Assembly (NCBI GenBank): GCA_001661245.1
Contig: KV454014.1
Span: 289,559 to 353,558, forward strand
Length of the DNA: 64,000 nucleotides
From: Pachysolen tannophilus NRRL Y-2460
Lineage: Eukaryota > Ascomycota > Pichiomycetes > Alaninales > Pachysolenaceae
Direction: 5' to 3'
Shown here: positions 32,386 to 42,359 of the stretch, in pieces
Layout of the letters: each line of letters opens with the position of its first letter
Numbering within the stretch: position 1 is the stretch's first letter
Translations under genes and position numbers: made by a program
Notes under the pieces: model-generated
What the model saw: the letters and a program-made list of their open reading frames with translations, nothing else
Databases searched by the model: none
Told to the model about the DNA's origin: nothing

Positions 32386-33726
32386 TTAAATTAAATTAAT
32401 TTCCATTCTTTTTTTATTTAATTGGAAACTTTCTGGAATTCCTGTTTCAGAAATGGTTTTATTATGACAAATACATTCTGCAATTGCTTTAGCACAAAGT
32501 AAGACTCTAGGCATACCATGACCATGAAATCCAGCAATTATATATTTATTTTTCTCTGTTAAACTTTCTCCAACATAAGGTAAAGTATCATTTGAAAATC
32601 CCATGATTCCAGACCAAGAATAATCAATTTTAGTCTTATAATTTTGCCAAGTATAAAATTTTTCCAGCATATAATTGTTAAAATATTTTTCAGTATTTTC
32701 GAAACCAATGCTATCATCTACAACATCAGAATAATTTGGGTTAAATGGATAAAGATACTTATCACCACCTCCAACAATAACACTACCATCAGGTCTATTG
32801 ATCAAATAGTCATAATAAGAACCATCTCTAAGAACATATGTATTTGGTAAATGAGGTGGTAATCGTGACTCTGAATCATCTCGAACAATATGTACAACTG
32901 TACCTTTGGTTGGAATGATCTTATCATCAAATTCAGGTGCAAGAGCTTTCGTATAGGCATTAGTAGCTAAAACCACTTTTGAAGTAATAACATCTCCACG
33001 ATTAGTCTTGATTAACCATTTACCATCACCTTCACCGTCGGGTAATTGTTCAATCTTGGTAACTGGAGTATTTGCCTGTAAATTCAAACCCAACTCAAGA
33101 CATTTCTTCAATAATCCAATTACAAGTTTATATGGCCAAATAGAACATGCAGGATAAGTTATACAACAATCAATACCTTCACATTTTGATACAATTGCTG
33201 CTTTTGATCCAAGTATTAATTGAACTAAATTCTTATCTTTAACCCATGGATTTTTCTGCATAGCATAGTAATTTTCTTCAATTTGATGATTATTACTATA
33301 ATCAACTTCACATGCTCTAGTAAGAACATAATCACAATCAATTCCTTCAGATTCAACAATTGACTTCATCTCTTCAATATGTGCAGCTTCAAAATTAATA
33401 ATCTCAGCTGCCTCTCTATAACCATATTTTTCAACAAATTCCAAATATTGAGAATAATAATCTGGCTTAAGATGTCCTCCATTTCTTCCAGTAGCACCTG
33501 AACAAATCGACCTAGCTTCTAAAAGTAATATCTTTGGCGCAAAAGGATTATCTTTTAACGCAAAATATGAAGTACTAGAACCAGCATAACCACCTCCAAT
33601 AACAACAACATCAACTTCTTCAGGTAACTCAGAACTAGACCTAAAATTATGTATTTCACTTGGCTCAGATAACCAAAACGGATTTGTTGGATTTTCTACT
33701 GGAAAATACAACTTCTCTTTACTCAT
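32386..33726 (-). CDS. DAO-type FAD-dependent oxidoreductase
   Basis: 446 residues from the ATG at 33726. The N-terminal dinucleotide-binding motif is clear: VDVVVIGGGYAGSSTSYFAL, followed by LLLEARSICSGATGRNGGH, the signature of a DAO subgroup common in filamentous fungi and many yeasts. Further FAD-contact stretches are VVLATNAYTKAL and YIIAGFHGHGMPRVLLCAKA. It resembles amine or amino-acid oxidases such as bacterial gamma-glutamylputrescine oxidase, but the substrate cannot be read from the sequence. No signal peptide or C-terminal peroxisomal tripeptide (ends NLI). I recall no S. cerevisiae counterpart. Divergent from NCR1 across 334 bp. Confidence 0.85.
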   Translation of the reverse strand: MSKEKLYFPVENPTNPFWLSEPSEIHNFRSSSELPEEVDVVVIGGGYAGSSTSYFALKDNPFAPKILLLEARSICSGATGRNGGHLKPDYYSQYLEFVEKYGYREAAEIINFEAAHIEEMKSIVESEGIDCDYVLTRACEVDYSNNHQIEENYYAMQKNPWVKDKNLVQLILGSKAAIVSKCEGIDCCITYPACSIWPYKLVIGLLKKCLELGLNLQANTPVTKIEQLPDGEGDGKWLIKTNRGDVITSKVVLATNAYTKALAPEFDDKIIPTKGTVVHIVRDDSESRLPPHLPNTYVLRDGSYYDYLINRPDGSVIVGGGDKYLYPFNPNYSDVVDDSIGFENTEKYFNNYMLEKFYTWQNYKTKIDYSWSGIMGFSNDTLPYVGESLTEKNKYIIAGFHGHGMPRVLLCAKAIAECICHNKTISETGIPESFQLNKKRMEINLI

Positions 33727-34060
33727 TTTTATCAACAATTACAAATTACAACTATTTCAACAAACAATCTTTCCAACACATCAACACATCAATAATACCT
33801 ACGCCCTTATATACCTTTTACCAAATGAAATTCTTCAATTCACAAGTTCCAATATCCATCCATTTAGCGTCTTTTGCGCTTCCAATTATCTCAGTCGGCA
33901 AAAGCTGATTAGATAACAACAAAGACCAATGCGCGCTTTTAATTGACCGCAAACCGTTTGTAAAGGGCGGTTATAGTTGATGATCAATTTAATTATATAA
34001 TATATATCAATATATCAATATATGTTAACTATCTTGTATCTTTTGGTCATTTAATTGGTG
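33727..34060. promoter_or_regulatory. Divergent oxidoreductase/NCR1 promoter region
   Basis: No gene. A GC-richer patch near 33928-33972 contains GCGCGC, GACCGCAAACCG and GGGCGGTTA. A TATATCAA repeat follows near 34001-34022. Confidence 0.4.
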
Positions 34061-37000
34061 ATGATGTTGTTGAGGGTGATTTTAGGCTTGTTGGTGACTA
34101 GGTTTGTTGTTGTATTGGCTTTATTTGAAGTAGCGGATATCACGCCAATTCATCAAGAAGGGTATTGTGCTTTATATGGTAGTTGCGGTAAGAAGAGTTT
34201 GTTTGGTTCGGAGTTACCATGTGCATCTAATGTTGAGGCGGTTGAACCTAGTATGAAGGAATTGGATTTATTGAAGGAGATTTGTGGTTGGGATAATGTT
34301 GATAAAGTATGTTGTAATGAAAATCAGTTGGTTGATTTAAAATCAAATTTACAAAAAGTTAATCCTTTAATATCTTCATGTCCTGCTTGTAAAGAGAATT
34401 TTTATCAATTTTTCTGTCACTTCACTTGTTCATCTAACCAATCATTATTTGTTAATGTTACCGAGACTATGATTTCTCCAATAACTCAGAAAGAGATTGT
34501 TACTGAATTGGATGAATTTGTTAATGATGATTATGTTTCTGGGTTTTTCAATTCTTGTAAAAATATCAAATTTTCAGCATCAAATGGATACGCTATGGAT
34601 TTAATTGGTGGAGGTGCTAAGACTTATAAAGAGTTTTTAAAATTCTTGGGAGATGAAAAACCATTATTAGGTGGGTCACCTTTCCAAATAAATTATAAAT
34701 ATGAGAATGATGGTATTGAAGATAATACAATTAGTCCTATAAATTTTACTAGTTATGCTTGTAATGATACAGACTATAAGTGTGCATGTTCAGATTGTCA
34801 AAATTCATGTCCAGTTTTACCACTGGCAAGTGTTCATAAACATTGTACAGTTGGAATTATGCCATGTTTTTCATTTAGTATTATAATGATCTATATACTG
34901 TTAATATCTGGTGGATTAGCCTTTTACCTAAAGAGAAATAGTAAAAAATATTTATTTGCCAACCCATTGTTGGTTACTGATGAATTAGGTACAGCTGATG
35001 ATGATGACGATGATGATGATGTTAATTTTTTAAATGATGGATCACTGGTATTGAGTTCATACCTGTTAAATGATTACTTGGAAAGTTGTTTTTGTAAATT
35101 AGGTCTATATTGTGCATTATACCCAGCAACAATAATAGCAACTTCATTGATAATAGTTACTGCATTATCATCTCTTATGTTTTTAATCAAGTTGGAGAAA
35201 AATCCAATTAACTTATGGGTCAGTTCAGATGCAGAATCATTTAAACAAAAGCAAATGTTTGACAAAAATTTTGGACCTTTCTATAGAAGTGAACAAGTCT
35301 TCATTGTTGATGATTCACCAAATAATGATAATAATGCTGGATCAATATTGGACAATTATAGTACTTTAAAATGGTGGTTTGAAAAAGAAAATGAAATAAA
35401 AAATTTAGCATACACAAACAATAGAACTGGAACAATAACAACTCTTGATGATATTTGTTTTAGGCCAATGGAAGATTCATCTTGTGTAATTGAATCTTTT
35501 ACTCAATATTTTCAAGGAGATATCAATTTATTTCCAGAATCTCAATATAAACAAAAATTGAAAAATTGCATTGATTCTCCAGTAAATTGTCTTCCAGATT
35601 TCCAACAGCCATTGAAAAAAGAACTATTATTTGGTGGTTACGAAGATGATGATCTGTTAACATCAAAGGCAATAGTGATCACTTTTGTTATAAATAACAG
35701 TAATGAAGAAGACTCGGATTATATGGAAAACGTTTCCAATTGGGAAAAAATTTTAGAAGATTATTTACTTAACTTGCAAAATATAACACTAAATGATAAT
35801 TCCAAAAATATAAGGTTAAGTTTCAATACTGAAATTTCATTGGAAAAAGAATTGAATAAATCAACAAATACAGATATTAAAATCATTGTAATTTCATATT
35901 TAGTGATGTTTGCATATGCTTCATTAGCATTAGGTGGGACTATAACTTTTTTCAATGTTCAAACTTTGATAACAACTAAGTTTTCATTAGGACTTATTGG
36001 TATATTTGTAGTATTATTGTCTGTAACATCATCAGCAGGTTTGTGTGCATTGTTTGGAGTTAAGTCAACCTTGATTATTGCAGAGGTGATCCCATTTTTG
36101 ATTCTAGCCATTGGTGTTGATAATATCTACTTAATAACACATGAATTACAAAGATTTAATAAAAATCTGTCGGATAACTATGAATCCATACCTGAAAGAA
36201 TTGCAAAGACTTTAGGTAAAATTGGACCAAGTATAATGATAAGTAGTTTATCACAATTTCTGTGTTTTATGTTGGCCACTTTTGTTTCCATGCCTGCTGT
36301 TAAGAATTTTGCAAAATATTCTGCTGGTGCCGTAGTTATCAATACTGCGTTACAATTGACTGCTTTTGTTTCTTTATTGTCATTAGACCAAAAAAGAACA
36401 GAGAACAATAGATTAGATTGTTTCCCTTGTGTTAAAGCTGATGGTAGGATTCTGCTTCCAAGTGAAAATAGAAATGGAACAGATACAATTCTATCAAGAT
36501 CGATTATTCCAGAATTGTTAGAAAATAATAAAAATACAAGCGGTAATTTTTTAACAAAGTTTATTAAGAATTATTATGCTCCTTTCATATTACAGAAAAA
36601 GGCTAAAAAATTCATTTTAGGAATCTTCTTTATATGGTTTGGAACATCATTGACTTTATTACCAGGTATAAAATTCGGTTTAGATCAAAGAATTGCGCTT
36701 CCAAATGATTCCTACTTAATTGATTATTTTAACGATGTTTATCGTTATTTGAATGTTGGACCCCCAGTATATTTTGTTGTAGATGATTTGAATGTAACAT
36801 CAAGAGAAAATCAGCAAAAAATATGTGGTAAATTTCCCTCTTGTAATGAATTTTCATTGCTAAACGTTTTAGAAGAAGAGACAAAAAGACCAAATTCAAG
36901 TTTTATTATTGAACCACCATCTTCTTGGTTGGATGACTTTCTTCTTTGGTTAAATCCAGAGTTGGATCAATGTTGCAAATTTAAGAAAAATACGAATGAA

Positions 37001-38005
37001 ACAGAGTTTTGTTCCCCTTCATCACCAACTAGATTGTGTGAAGTTTGTTATGCAAATCATCAATATGATTTTGTTACAATGGATGGTTTCCCTGAAGGAT
37101 CTGATTTTATAAAATTTTTCCAACAATGGATAAATTCTAATAGTGATGGTGAATGTCCATTGGGAGGAAAAGCACCTTATTCACATGCAATAAAATTTAA
37201 CTCTAATGATTCCAACCTGATGTCTTCATATTTTAGAACTTCTCATAAACCGTTAAGATCTCAAGACGATTTCATCGAAGCTTATAGATCTTCATTAAAA
37301 TTAATTGATGAATTGGTTAAATTAACTGGAATTGAGAAACTTTTTTCTTATTCACCTTTCTATATTTTTTTCGTTCAATATGAAACTATTGTGAAATTAA
37401 CTTTTACTTTAATTGCAGTTGCTTTATTCATTATTTTATTGATTTCATCAACTTTATTAGGATCAATTAGAATCAGTGGGTTATTGGTATCTACTGTAAT
37501 TTTCATATTGACTGATATAGCTGGTATCATGTCACTTTGGAATATTTCATTAAACGCAGTCAGTCTAGTGAATTTAATAATCTGCATTGGTTTAGCTGTT
37601 GAATTTTGTACACATATAGCAAGAGGCTACACTTTCCAAGATAGAACCTTGATTTCTCCAGAATCACAAGCAGAATCAAAAATTAATGATACACAATCAA
37701 TAAGAGCATTTAATACTTTGATAAATATAGGTGGATCAGTTTTCAGCGGCATAACAATGACAAAATTCATAGGAATATTGGTTTTATACTTTACAAGATC
37801 AAAAATTTTTGAAATATATTATTTCAGAATGTGGTTCAGCTTAGTTATAGTTTCATCTTTACATAGCTTGATATTCTTACCTGTATTGTTATCCTATTTT
37901 GGTGGTGAAGGTTATTGCTTCTCAGAAAATACAAGCTTTGTCGGCACTGACCTATTGGATAGATTACTGGCATACGAGAATGAAAACAGTTACGACTCCG
38001 ACTGA
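34061..38005 (+). CDS. NCR1: Ncr1, NPC1-type sterol transporter of the vacuole membrane
   Basis: Moves sterols from the vacuole lumen into its membrane. The first ATG is at 34061 (MMLLRVILGLLVTRF), giving a signal peptide and 1,314 residues. The cysteine-rich N-terminal domain shows GYCALYGSCGKKSLFGSELPC, VCCNENQLVDLKSNL and CPACKENFYQFFCHFTCSSNQ. The sterol-sensing domain is about residues 606-780 (ISYLVMFAYASLALG, IPFLILAIGVDNIYL). Luminal loops carry many N-glycosylation sequons, and a second membrane block lies at the end (about 1110-1295). An acidic DDDDDDDD insert follows the first internal membrane segment (SIIMIYILLISGGLAFYL). The protein is somewhat longer than S. cerevisiae Ncr1 (1,170). 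Confidence 0.95.
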   Translation: MMLLRVILGLLVTRFVVVLALFEVADITPIHQEGYCALYGSCGKKSLFGSELPCASNVEAVEPSMKELDLLKEICGWDNVDKVCCNENQLVDLKSNLQKVNPLISSCPACKENFYQFFCHFTCSSNQSLFVNVTETMISPITQKEIVTELDEFVNDDYVSGFFNSCKNIKFSASNGYAMDLIGGGAKTYKEFLKFLGDEKPLLGGSPFQINYKYENDGIEDNTISPINFTSYACNDTDYKCACSDCQNSCPVLPLASVHKHCTVGIMPCFSFSIIMIYILLISGGLAFYLKRNSKKYLFANPLLVTDELGTADDDDDDDDVNFLNDGSLVLSSYLLNDYLESCFCKLGLYCALYPATIIATSLIIVTALSSLMFLIKLEKNPINLWVSSDAESFKQKQMFDKNFGPFYRSEQVFIVDDSPNNDNNAGSILDNYSTLKWWFEKENEIKNLAYTNNRTGTITTLDDICFRPMEDSSCVIESFTQYFQGDINLFPESQYKQKLKNCIDSPVNCLPDFQQPLKKELLFGGYEDDDLLTSKAIVITFVINNSNEEDSDYMENVSNWEKILEDYLLNLQNITLNDNSKNIRLSFNTEISLEKELNKSTNTDIKIIVISYLVMFAYASLALGGTITFFNVQTLITTKFSLGLIGIFVVLLSVTSSAGLCALFGVKSTLIIAEVIPFLILAIGVDNIYLITHELQRFNKNLSDNYESIPERIAKTLGKIGPSIMISSLSQFLCFMLATFVSMPAVKNFAKYSAGAVVINTALQLTAFVSLLSLDQKRTENNRLDCFPCVKADGRILLPSENRNGTDTILSRSIIPELLENNKNTSGNFLTKFIKNYYAPFILQKKAKKFILGIFFIWFGTSLTLLPGIKFGLDQRIALPNDSYLIDYFNDVYRYLNVGPPVYFVVDDLNVTSRENQQKICGKFPSCNEFSLLNVLEEETKRPNSSFIIEPPSSWLDDFLLWLNPELDQCCKFKKNTNETEFCSPSSPTRLCEVCYANHQYDFVTMDGFPEGSDFIKFFQQWINSNSDGECPLGGKAPYSHAIKFNSNDSNLMSSYFRTSHKPLRSQDDFIEAYRSSLKLIDELVKLTGIEKLFSYSPFYIFFVQYETIVKLTFTLIAVALFIILLISSTLLGSIRISGLLVSTVIFILTDIAGIMSLWNISLNAVSLVNLIICIGLAVEFCTHIARGYTFQDRTLISPESQAESKINDTQSIRAFNTLINIGGSVFSGITMTKFIGILVLYFTRSKIFEIYYFRMWFSLVIVSSLHSLIFLPVLLSYFGGEGYCFSENTSFVGTDLLDRLLAYENENSYDSD

Positions 38006-38253
38006 AACACTGAAACACTGAAACACCTTTTCAACTTCCTTTCATCTCCTCAATATAATATATAGTTGTTCTTGTCTATTGATTTAAAAGTTCATTTTAA
38101 AATATATGAAAAACTCTGGTAGTGTAAATGGCTTGTAATCTTTTTCCGAGCATTTAAGAAGATGATCATGGAAAGTTCTAATCTTTTGAACGTAGAGTAA
38201 ACTTGAAAATACTAGGAATTTTAGAGATTATTAAGATATTGGAAAAGATAGGA

Positions 38254-38932
38254 ATGATTAGTGTTGTGAGAAGCAGAGCATCTTATTTGTTGTTTAAACA
38301 AAGTGCAAGGCCAAGTTCTTTCTTGGTTAGAACCGGTACAAAATCGTTGTCGTCTTTATGTACAACTACAAAATCAAGCGGTATTAATAATAATAGTAAT
38401 GGTCATAGACCATCATTAATAAAATTGGTTAATAAGCCAACAAGTTTGCTAAGATTCAATTCTACTCCAACGACTACAGATGGGCACTCTATACCAAAAG
38501 AAGTTACCGAGTTATCACAATCTGAGTATAATCATATAGCTGATGAAACTTTGGAAAACATGCTTTGTGATTTGGAAACATTATTGGATACAAAAGATTG
38601 TGGTGATCTGGATATTGAGCTAACGGTAAGTTTATATCAACTAGAGAATTTAAATAAACTAGAGAAATAGCAATTACTAACTGAAGTTTTCTTTTTTTTA
38701 TTTTATATAGAGCGGTATCTTGACTATTGTTTTACCACCAGCAGGAACTTATGTTATTAATAAACAACCTCCAAACAAGCAAATTTGGCTCAGTAGTCCA
38801 ATTTCTGGTCCAAAGAGATATGATTATATCAATGGTGAATGGATCAGTTTGAGAGAGCAAGAAAGGCTATTAGACTTGGTAGGTAAGGAAATTGCTGAAA
38901 CTTTAAAAGTTGATTTTAAATTTTCTCAATAA
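38254..38932 (+). CDS. YFH1: Frataxin Yfh1 (two exons)
   Basis: Mitochondrial matrix protein that promotes iron-sulfur cluster assembly on Isu1. Exons 38254-38625 and 38711-38932 (197 residues). Splicing joins DIELT to SGILTIVLPPAGTYVINKQ, exactly across the frataxin fold. The second exon holds the invariant NKQPPNKQIWLSSPISGPKRYD and GEWISLR. The ATG at 38254 begins a basic, Ser-rich presequence of about 70 residues that would be cleaved by the matrix peptidase. The helix with the acidic iron-binding face is ADETLENMLCDLETLLD. S. cerevisiae YFH1 has no intron that I know of, so the intron inside the fold is a small novelty. Confidence 0.95.
38626..38710 (+). other. YFH1 intron
   Basis: 85 nt: 5' site GTAAGT, branch TACTAAC at 38675-38681, 3' end ATAG at 38707-38710. 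Reading through it hits a stop at 38668-38670. Confidence 0.9.
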
Positions 38933-39182
38933 AAAAAAGAGTGCTTAACTAGTGAGTGATGTAATTCACTTGATAGTTGTTAATTTATTATATTGTGTAT
39001 ATATTTGTATTAAAGAACTATTAATAGGTTTTTATGGTATAAAAATTATTTATTATGAATAAAAATCAGGTTCCCAAGATATCATCATTAAATAAGTTGA
39101 GAAAATGACTGCAATTATTACAAAGAAAAGATGGAATTAAGATTAATCATGAGGTTTAAGCAATAATAAAGTGAAATTAAAA

Positions 39183-39221
<39 letters not shown>

Positions 39222-39265
39222 ATTCTATAAAGAATGATTTGCCTTTTTTTTCTTTTTTGCAAATT
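38933..39265. other. Convergent YFH1/SED5 3' region
   Basis: AT-rich with a TA repeat at about 39185-39219. No gene seen. Confidence 0.45.
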
Positions 39266-40336
39266 TCAACTTACCAAGACCCAAATCATAAAAAAGAATA
39301 TGATAACAGCAAATATTTTAAACATGAACCATCTATTATTACTTATATTATGATAATACTTCATCAATTCTCTTTGTGCTCCTTGGATATTTAAACTAAT
39401 ATCTTCAACATTTGCATCAATTCTTTGAATTTGTTCACCTTGTTCATTTACCATTGTAGCCAATTGTTGAAATAAATTACCAACTTCATTTATTGTAGAT
39501 TCTATTGTTTCTACTGCTCTACTTCTTTCTTGTAAATAACGACTTGACTCTTGTTGTTGTTCTTCTAAAAGTAATAATTGTTGATCTTGATTTGGTAATG
39601 ATAATAATTCGGAATTTATTGCAGATGTTGCTGGATCTTGATCTAATGAAGAAGAAGATGGTAAAGATGAAAGTAAAAATGGATTATCAGACAGAGTCGG
39701 TGTATTCATTGAAGGTTGAAGTAATTGATTTTGTTGTTGTTGTTGTTGCAGTTGAGAAGATATACTATTACTTGCCATTGATAAAAATTGTTCTTGTCTT
39801 GATTTATTTGCCAATTCATTTTTTTGCCTTATTTCTAATACATTTTTAAATTCTTCACTTACATTTTTAGTCTTTGTATTTAATAATTGAACAACATTTT
39901 TACTAAATAAACCAATTTGATCATTATTATTATTTGAATTATTAAATTTATATTCTCCATTAATATAACCAGATAAATTTTTTAAATTTTTTTCTACCTT
40001 AAATATACTTTGCTTTATAACATATGTTAATTCTTGTATCTCTGTTGATCTATCATCTAAAAATTGATTTCTCTTTGCTAATAAAGCTAATTTTCCTAAT
40101 AATTCTGTTATATGAGCAATATCTTTTGCAATTCCACTTGCCCTCTTACTAAATTCACTTTTATTCACCTGCTGATCCTCCTCATGCTGCTGCTGCAAAC
40201 CTTGATTATGTCCATTATTATTATTATAAACACTATTATTTCTTTGTTTATTCAACCTTGTAAATGATGTAACACATTGCTGAAATTCCGAAGTTCTATC
40301 TTGAATAGATGAATTGTTTATCGGATACAAACTCAT
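39266..40336 (-). CDS. SED5: Sed5, cis-Golgi t-SNARE (syntaxin 5)
   Basis: Syntaxin required for ER-Golgi and intra-Golgi fusion. 356 residues; the true N-terminus has the Sly1-binding region close to DRTSEFQQCVTSF, which matches S. cerevisiae DRTSEFQQSVLSY. An Habc domain follows (FSKRASGIAKDIAHITELLGKLALLAKR and SKNVVQLLNTKTKNVSEEFK). The SNARE motif is RSRAVETIESTINEVGNLFQ with the central Gln in QEQ/EQGEQIQRID. It ends in a C-terminal anchor (FAVIIFFFMIWVLVS). Poly-Gln and Asn tracts interrupt the linker. It lies just downstream of SNF7 on the same strand; the pair is adjacent in S. cerevisiae too (YLR025W/YLR026C). Confidence 0.96.
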   Translation of the reverse strand: MSLYPINNSSIQDRTSEFQQCVTSFTRLNKQRNNSVYNNNNGHNQGLQQQHEEDQQVNKSEFSKRASGIAKDIAHITELLGKLALLAKRNQFLDDRSTEIQELTYVIKQSIFKVEKNLKNLSGYINGEYKFNNSNNNNDQIGLFSKNVVQLLNTKTKNVSEEFKNVLEIRQKNELANKSRQEQFLSMASNSISSQLQQQQQQNQLLQPSMNTPTLSDNPFLLSSLPSSSSLDQDPATSAINSELLSLPNQDQQLLLLEEQQQESSRYLQERSRAVETIESTINEVGNLFQQLATMVNEQGEQIQRIDANVEDISLNIQGAQRELMKYYHNISNNRWFMFKIFAVIIFFFMIWVLVS

Positions 40337-40462
40337 CTTCTCTAATACATATATTTATAAATATGCAATTACAAGAACAAAAAAAAAAAGACAATTACCA
40401 CCACCAGCAACAACAATTAGATGATACAATAAAATTCATATATTTTAATAATATAATATTTA

Positions 40463-40493
<31 letters not shown>

Positions 40494-40864
40494 CGAATAT
40501 CTTTCATCGTTCCATGTTAAAATATTATTAAAATTGTGCTGGCTTTTAAAAAGGTATAAAATTTGGTTCATTTGCACACGACCATAATTTTTGCTTAATT
40601 TTTGTTTAAATATCTTTTGGAAAAAACGACGACAAAAGAGTTTTAAATAGTGGATTAGATTAATCAAAATAAGTATATTAGCCCCAGGTAATCATAATAG
40701 TAGTAGTAATAATAGTAGTAATGGAAAAAAAAAGGAAAAACAGATTTAAAAAACACAAAAAATAAGTAATTAAGTTGAAAAAAAAAAACAAAAAAAAAAA
40801 AAAAATTATTGAGAAATCAACAAGCATTTAATGGAAAGATGATCAAAAGAGATTTTTTTGATAG
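40337..40864. promoter_or_regulatory. SED5 upstream / SNF7 downstream region
   Basis: TA repeat at about 40463-40488 and A tracts near 40780-40805. No supported gene; opposed short ORFs here are low complexity. Confidence 0.4.
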
Positions 40865-41572
40865 TCACATTCCCATTTCAGCCTGTAGGGCTCTTAATGC
40901 TTCTTCGTCTTCATCTTCATCTTCTTGTGTTGCAATTTTATGGGCAGGTAACTTAGGTACCCCACTTACGTCTGGCATTTCTAAATTATTATTATTTTTA
41001 TCTTTATCATTAACAACAATAGGTGTTACTTTATTCTTTGTCTGTGTGTCTCCAACCAAGTTTTTATCCAATTCTTCTTGCTGGAGCAGTTCTAATTCTT
41101 CATCCAATTCATCTTCATCAATTTCTTGACCTAAAGGTCTTGATATAGCTTCAGAAATTTCTTGTCCCACATCTAATTGTTCTCTAATTTCATCCATTGT
41201 ATCTTCAACTTTATCCATATCAAAATCACCATGAATTTGTTTTATTGCCTTTGCACCATTCTTCATTACATTCATGGTTTCACTATTTAAATTAGCATTT
41301 TCTATACTAAATAATAATTGTTCTAAATTATCAACTTGTGATTGAATCTTTTCATGTTGAATTTCATAATTTTTTTTCCTTTTTAAAGCCATCTTAGCAG
41401 CTGCTTTATTTGTAGTAATACTCTTCTTTGCAACAACTTGTTGTTCATCAATTTGTCTTTCAAGATGAGCCGATTTTTTATTTAATAAATTAATTTGTTC
41501 TCTTATTTCAACAATCCGTTTTTTTGGCTCATCTTTCTTTTTTTGATTGTTTCCAAAAAAATATGAAAACAT
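40865..41572 (-). CDS. SNF7: Snf7/Vps32, ESCRT-III filament subunit
   Basis: Main polymer-forming ESCRT-III protein of endosomal sorting and membrane scission. 235 residues, as in the family. The N-terminal MFSYFFGNN holds the hydrophobic membrane-inserting residues of the anchor helix. The basic alpha1/alpha2 hairpin includes INLLNKKSAHLERQI and MALKRKKNYEIQHEKIQSQ. LEQLLFSIENANLNSETMNVM and DKVEDTMDEIREQLDVGQEI are near-identical to yeast and human CHMP4. The acidic C-terminal region ends in ALRALQAEMGM, which carries the MIM1-like helix for Vps4. Confidence 0.97.
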   Translation of the reverse strand: MFSYFFGNNQKKKDEPKKRIVEIREQINLLNKKSAHLERQIDEQQVVAKKSITTNKAAAKMALKRKKNYEIQHEKIQSQVDNLEQLLFSIENANLNSETMNVMKNGAKAIKQIHGDFDMDKVEDTMDEIREQLDVGQEISEAISRPLGQEIDEDELDEELELLQQEELDKNLVGDTQTKNKVTPIVVNDKDKNNNNLEMPDVSGVPKLPAHKIATQEDEDEDEEALRALQAEMGM

Positions 41573-42359
41573 GATTGATTGATTAATTATATTCTATAAC
41601 AAGGTAACCCCTCAGTCCCGTCAACCTTCTATTGTCTACCTATAAGAACTCTCTAATATGATTAACAAAAATAAATAATTTTAAAAAAAAAAAACATACA
41701 CAGATTTCAATATCTATTTTCTGGTATCTATCAGCGCTAACATTTTAATTCAACTTTCTTTGTTTAATTGATGGCAACAAATTTACTTTAAACCAAAAAA
41801 TTACCCAATTGAGAATCGAAATAAAATGCACTACTCTAAACGGGGGCTGTTTTTAAGGGGCTTTAGCAAGATTACTTAAAATGGAAAGATAAGCCTTACG
41901 AGCACGACCCGTGACTGGGTTTGGCAAAAAAATCCACGACCGCAAGTATCTTGTTAAAATGCGGTACATTAAAGTGGACGCAAAAAAAAACTAAAAACGC
42001 GTACGCAAAATAGTTTTTTTTCAGCTGTCCGCATTTTAATTAAAAATTCCGCAACTGCGTAATGAAAAAGCGCAAGAAAAAATTTTTTTTTTTTTTTTTT
42101 TTTAAAATTTTTTTTTTTTTTCACTATGTGAACAAGAAGAAGAAGAACAAGAAGAAGAAGAGCTTTTTGTATGTACGCATATAAGTAGTATTTAATAGAT
42201 AATTAATAAAATTAATATTTCTTTTTTTTTCTCTTTTTGGCTTTGTTATATTGGTTTTGGTTTTGAAGAGGTTTATATATTGAAGTGAGGTATAGATAAG
42301 GGAGTTAGGAAGAAGAACAAGAAGAACAAGAAAAAAAAAAATAAAGGTTTATTGGGATC
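41573..42359. promoter_or_regulatory. Divergent SNF7/RPO41 promoter region with GC-rich words
   Basis: No gene. AAGGGGCTTT (STRE-like AGGGG) near 41867. The stretch 41930-42076 carries AAAATGCGG (41956-41964, and its inverse at 42029-42037), GCGGTAC (41961-41967), ACGCGT (41997-42002), GTACGCAA (42001-42008) and several CGCAAG. Long T tracts follow, then AAGAAG repeats before RPO41. Confidence 0.5.
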
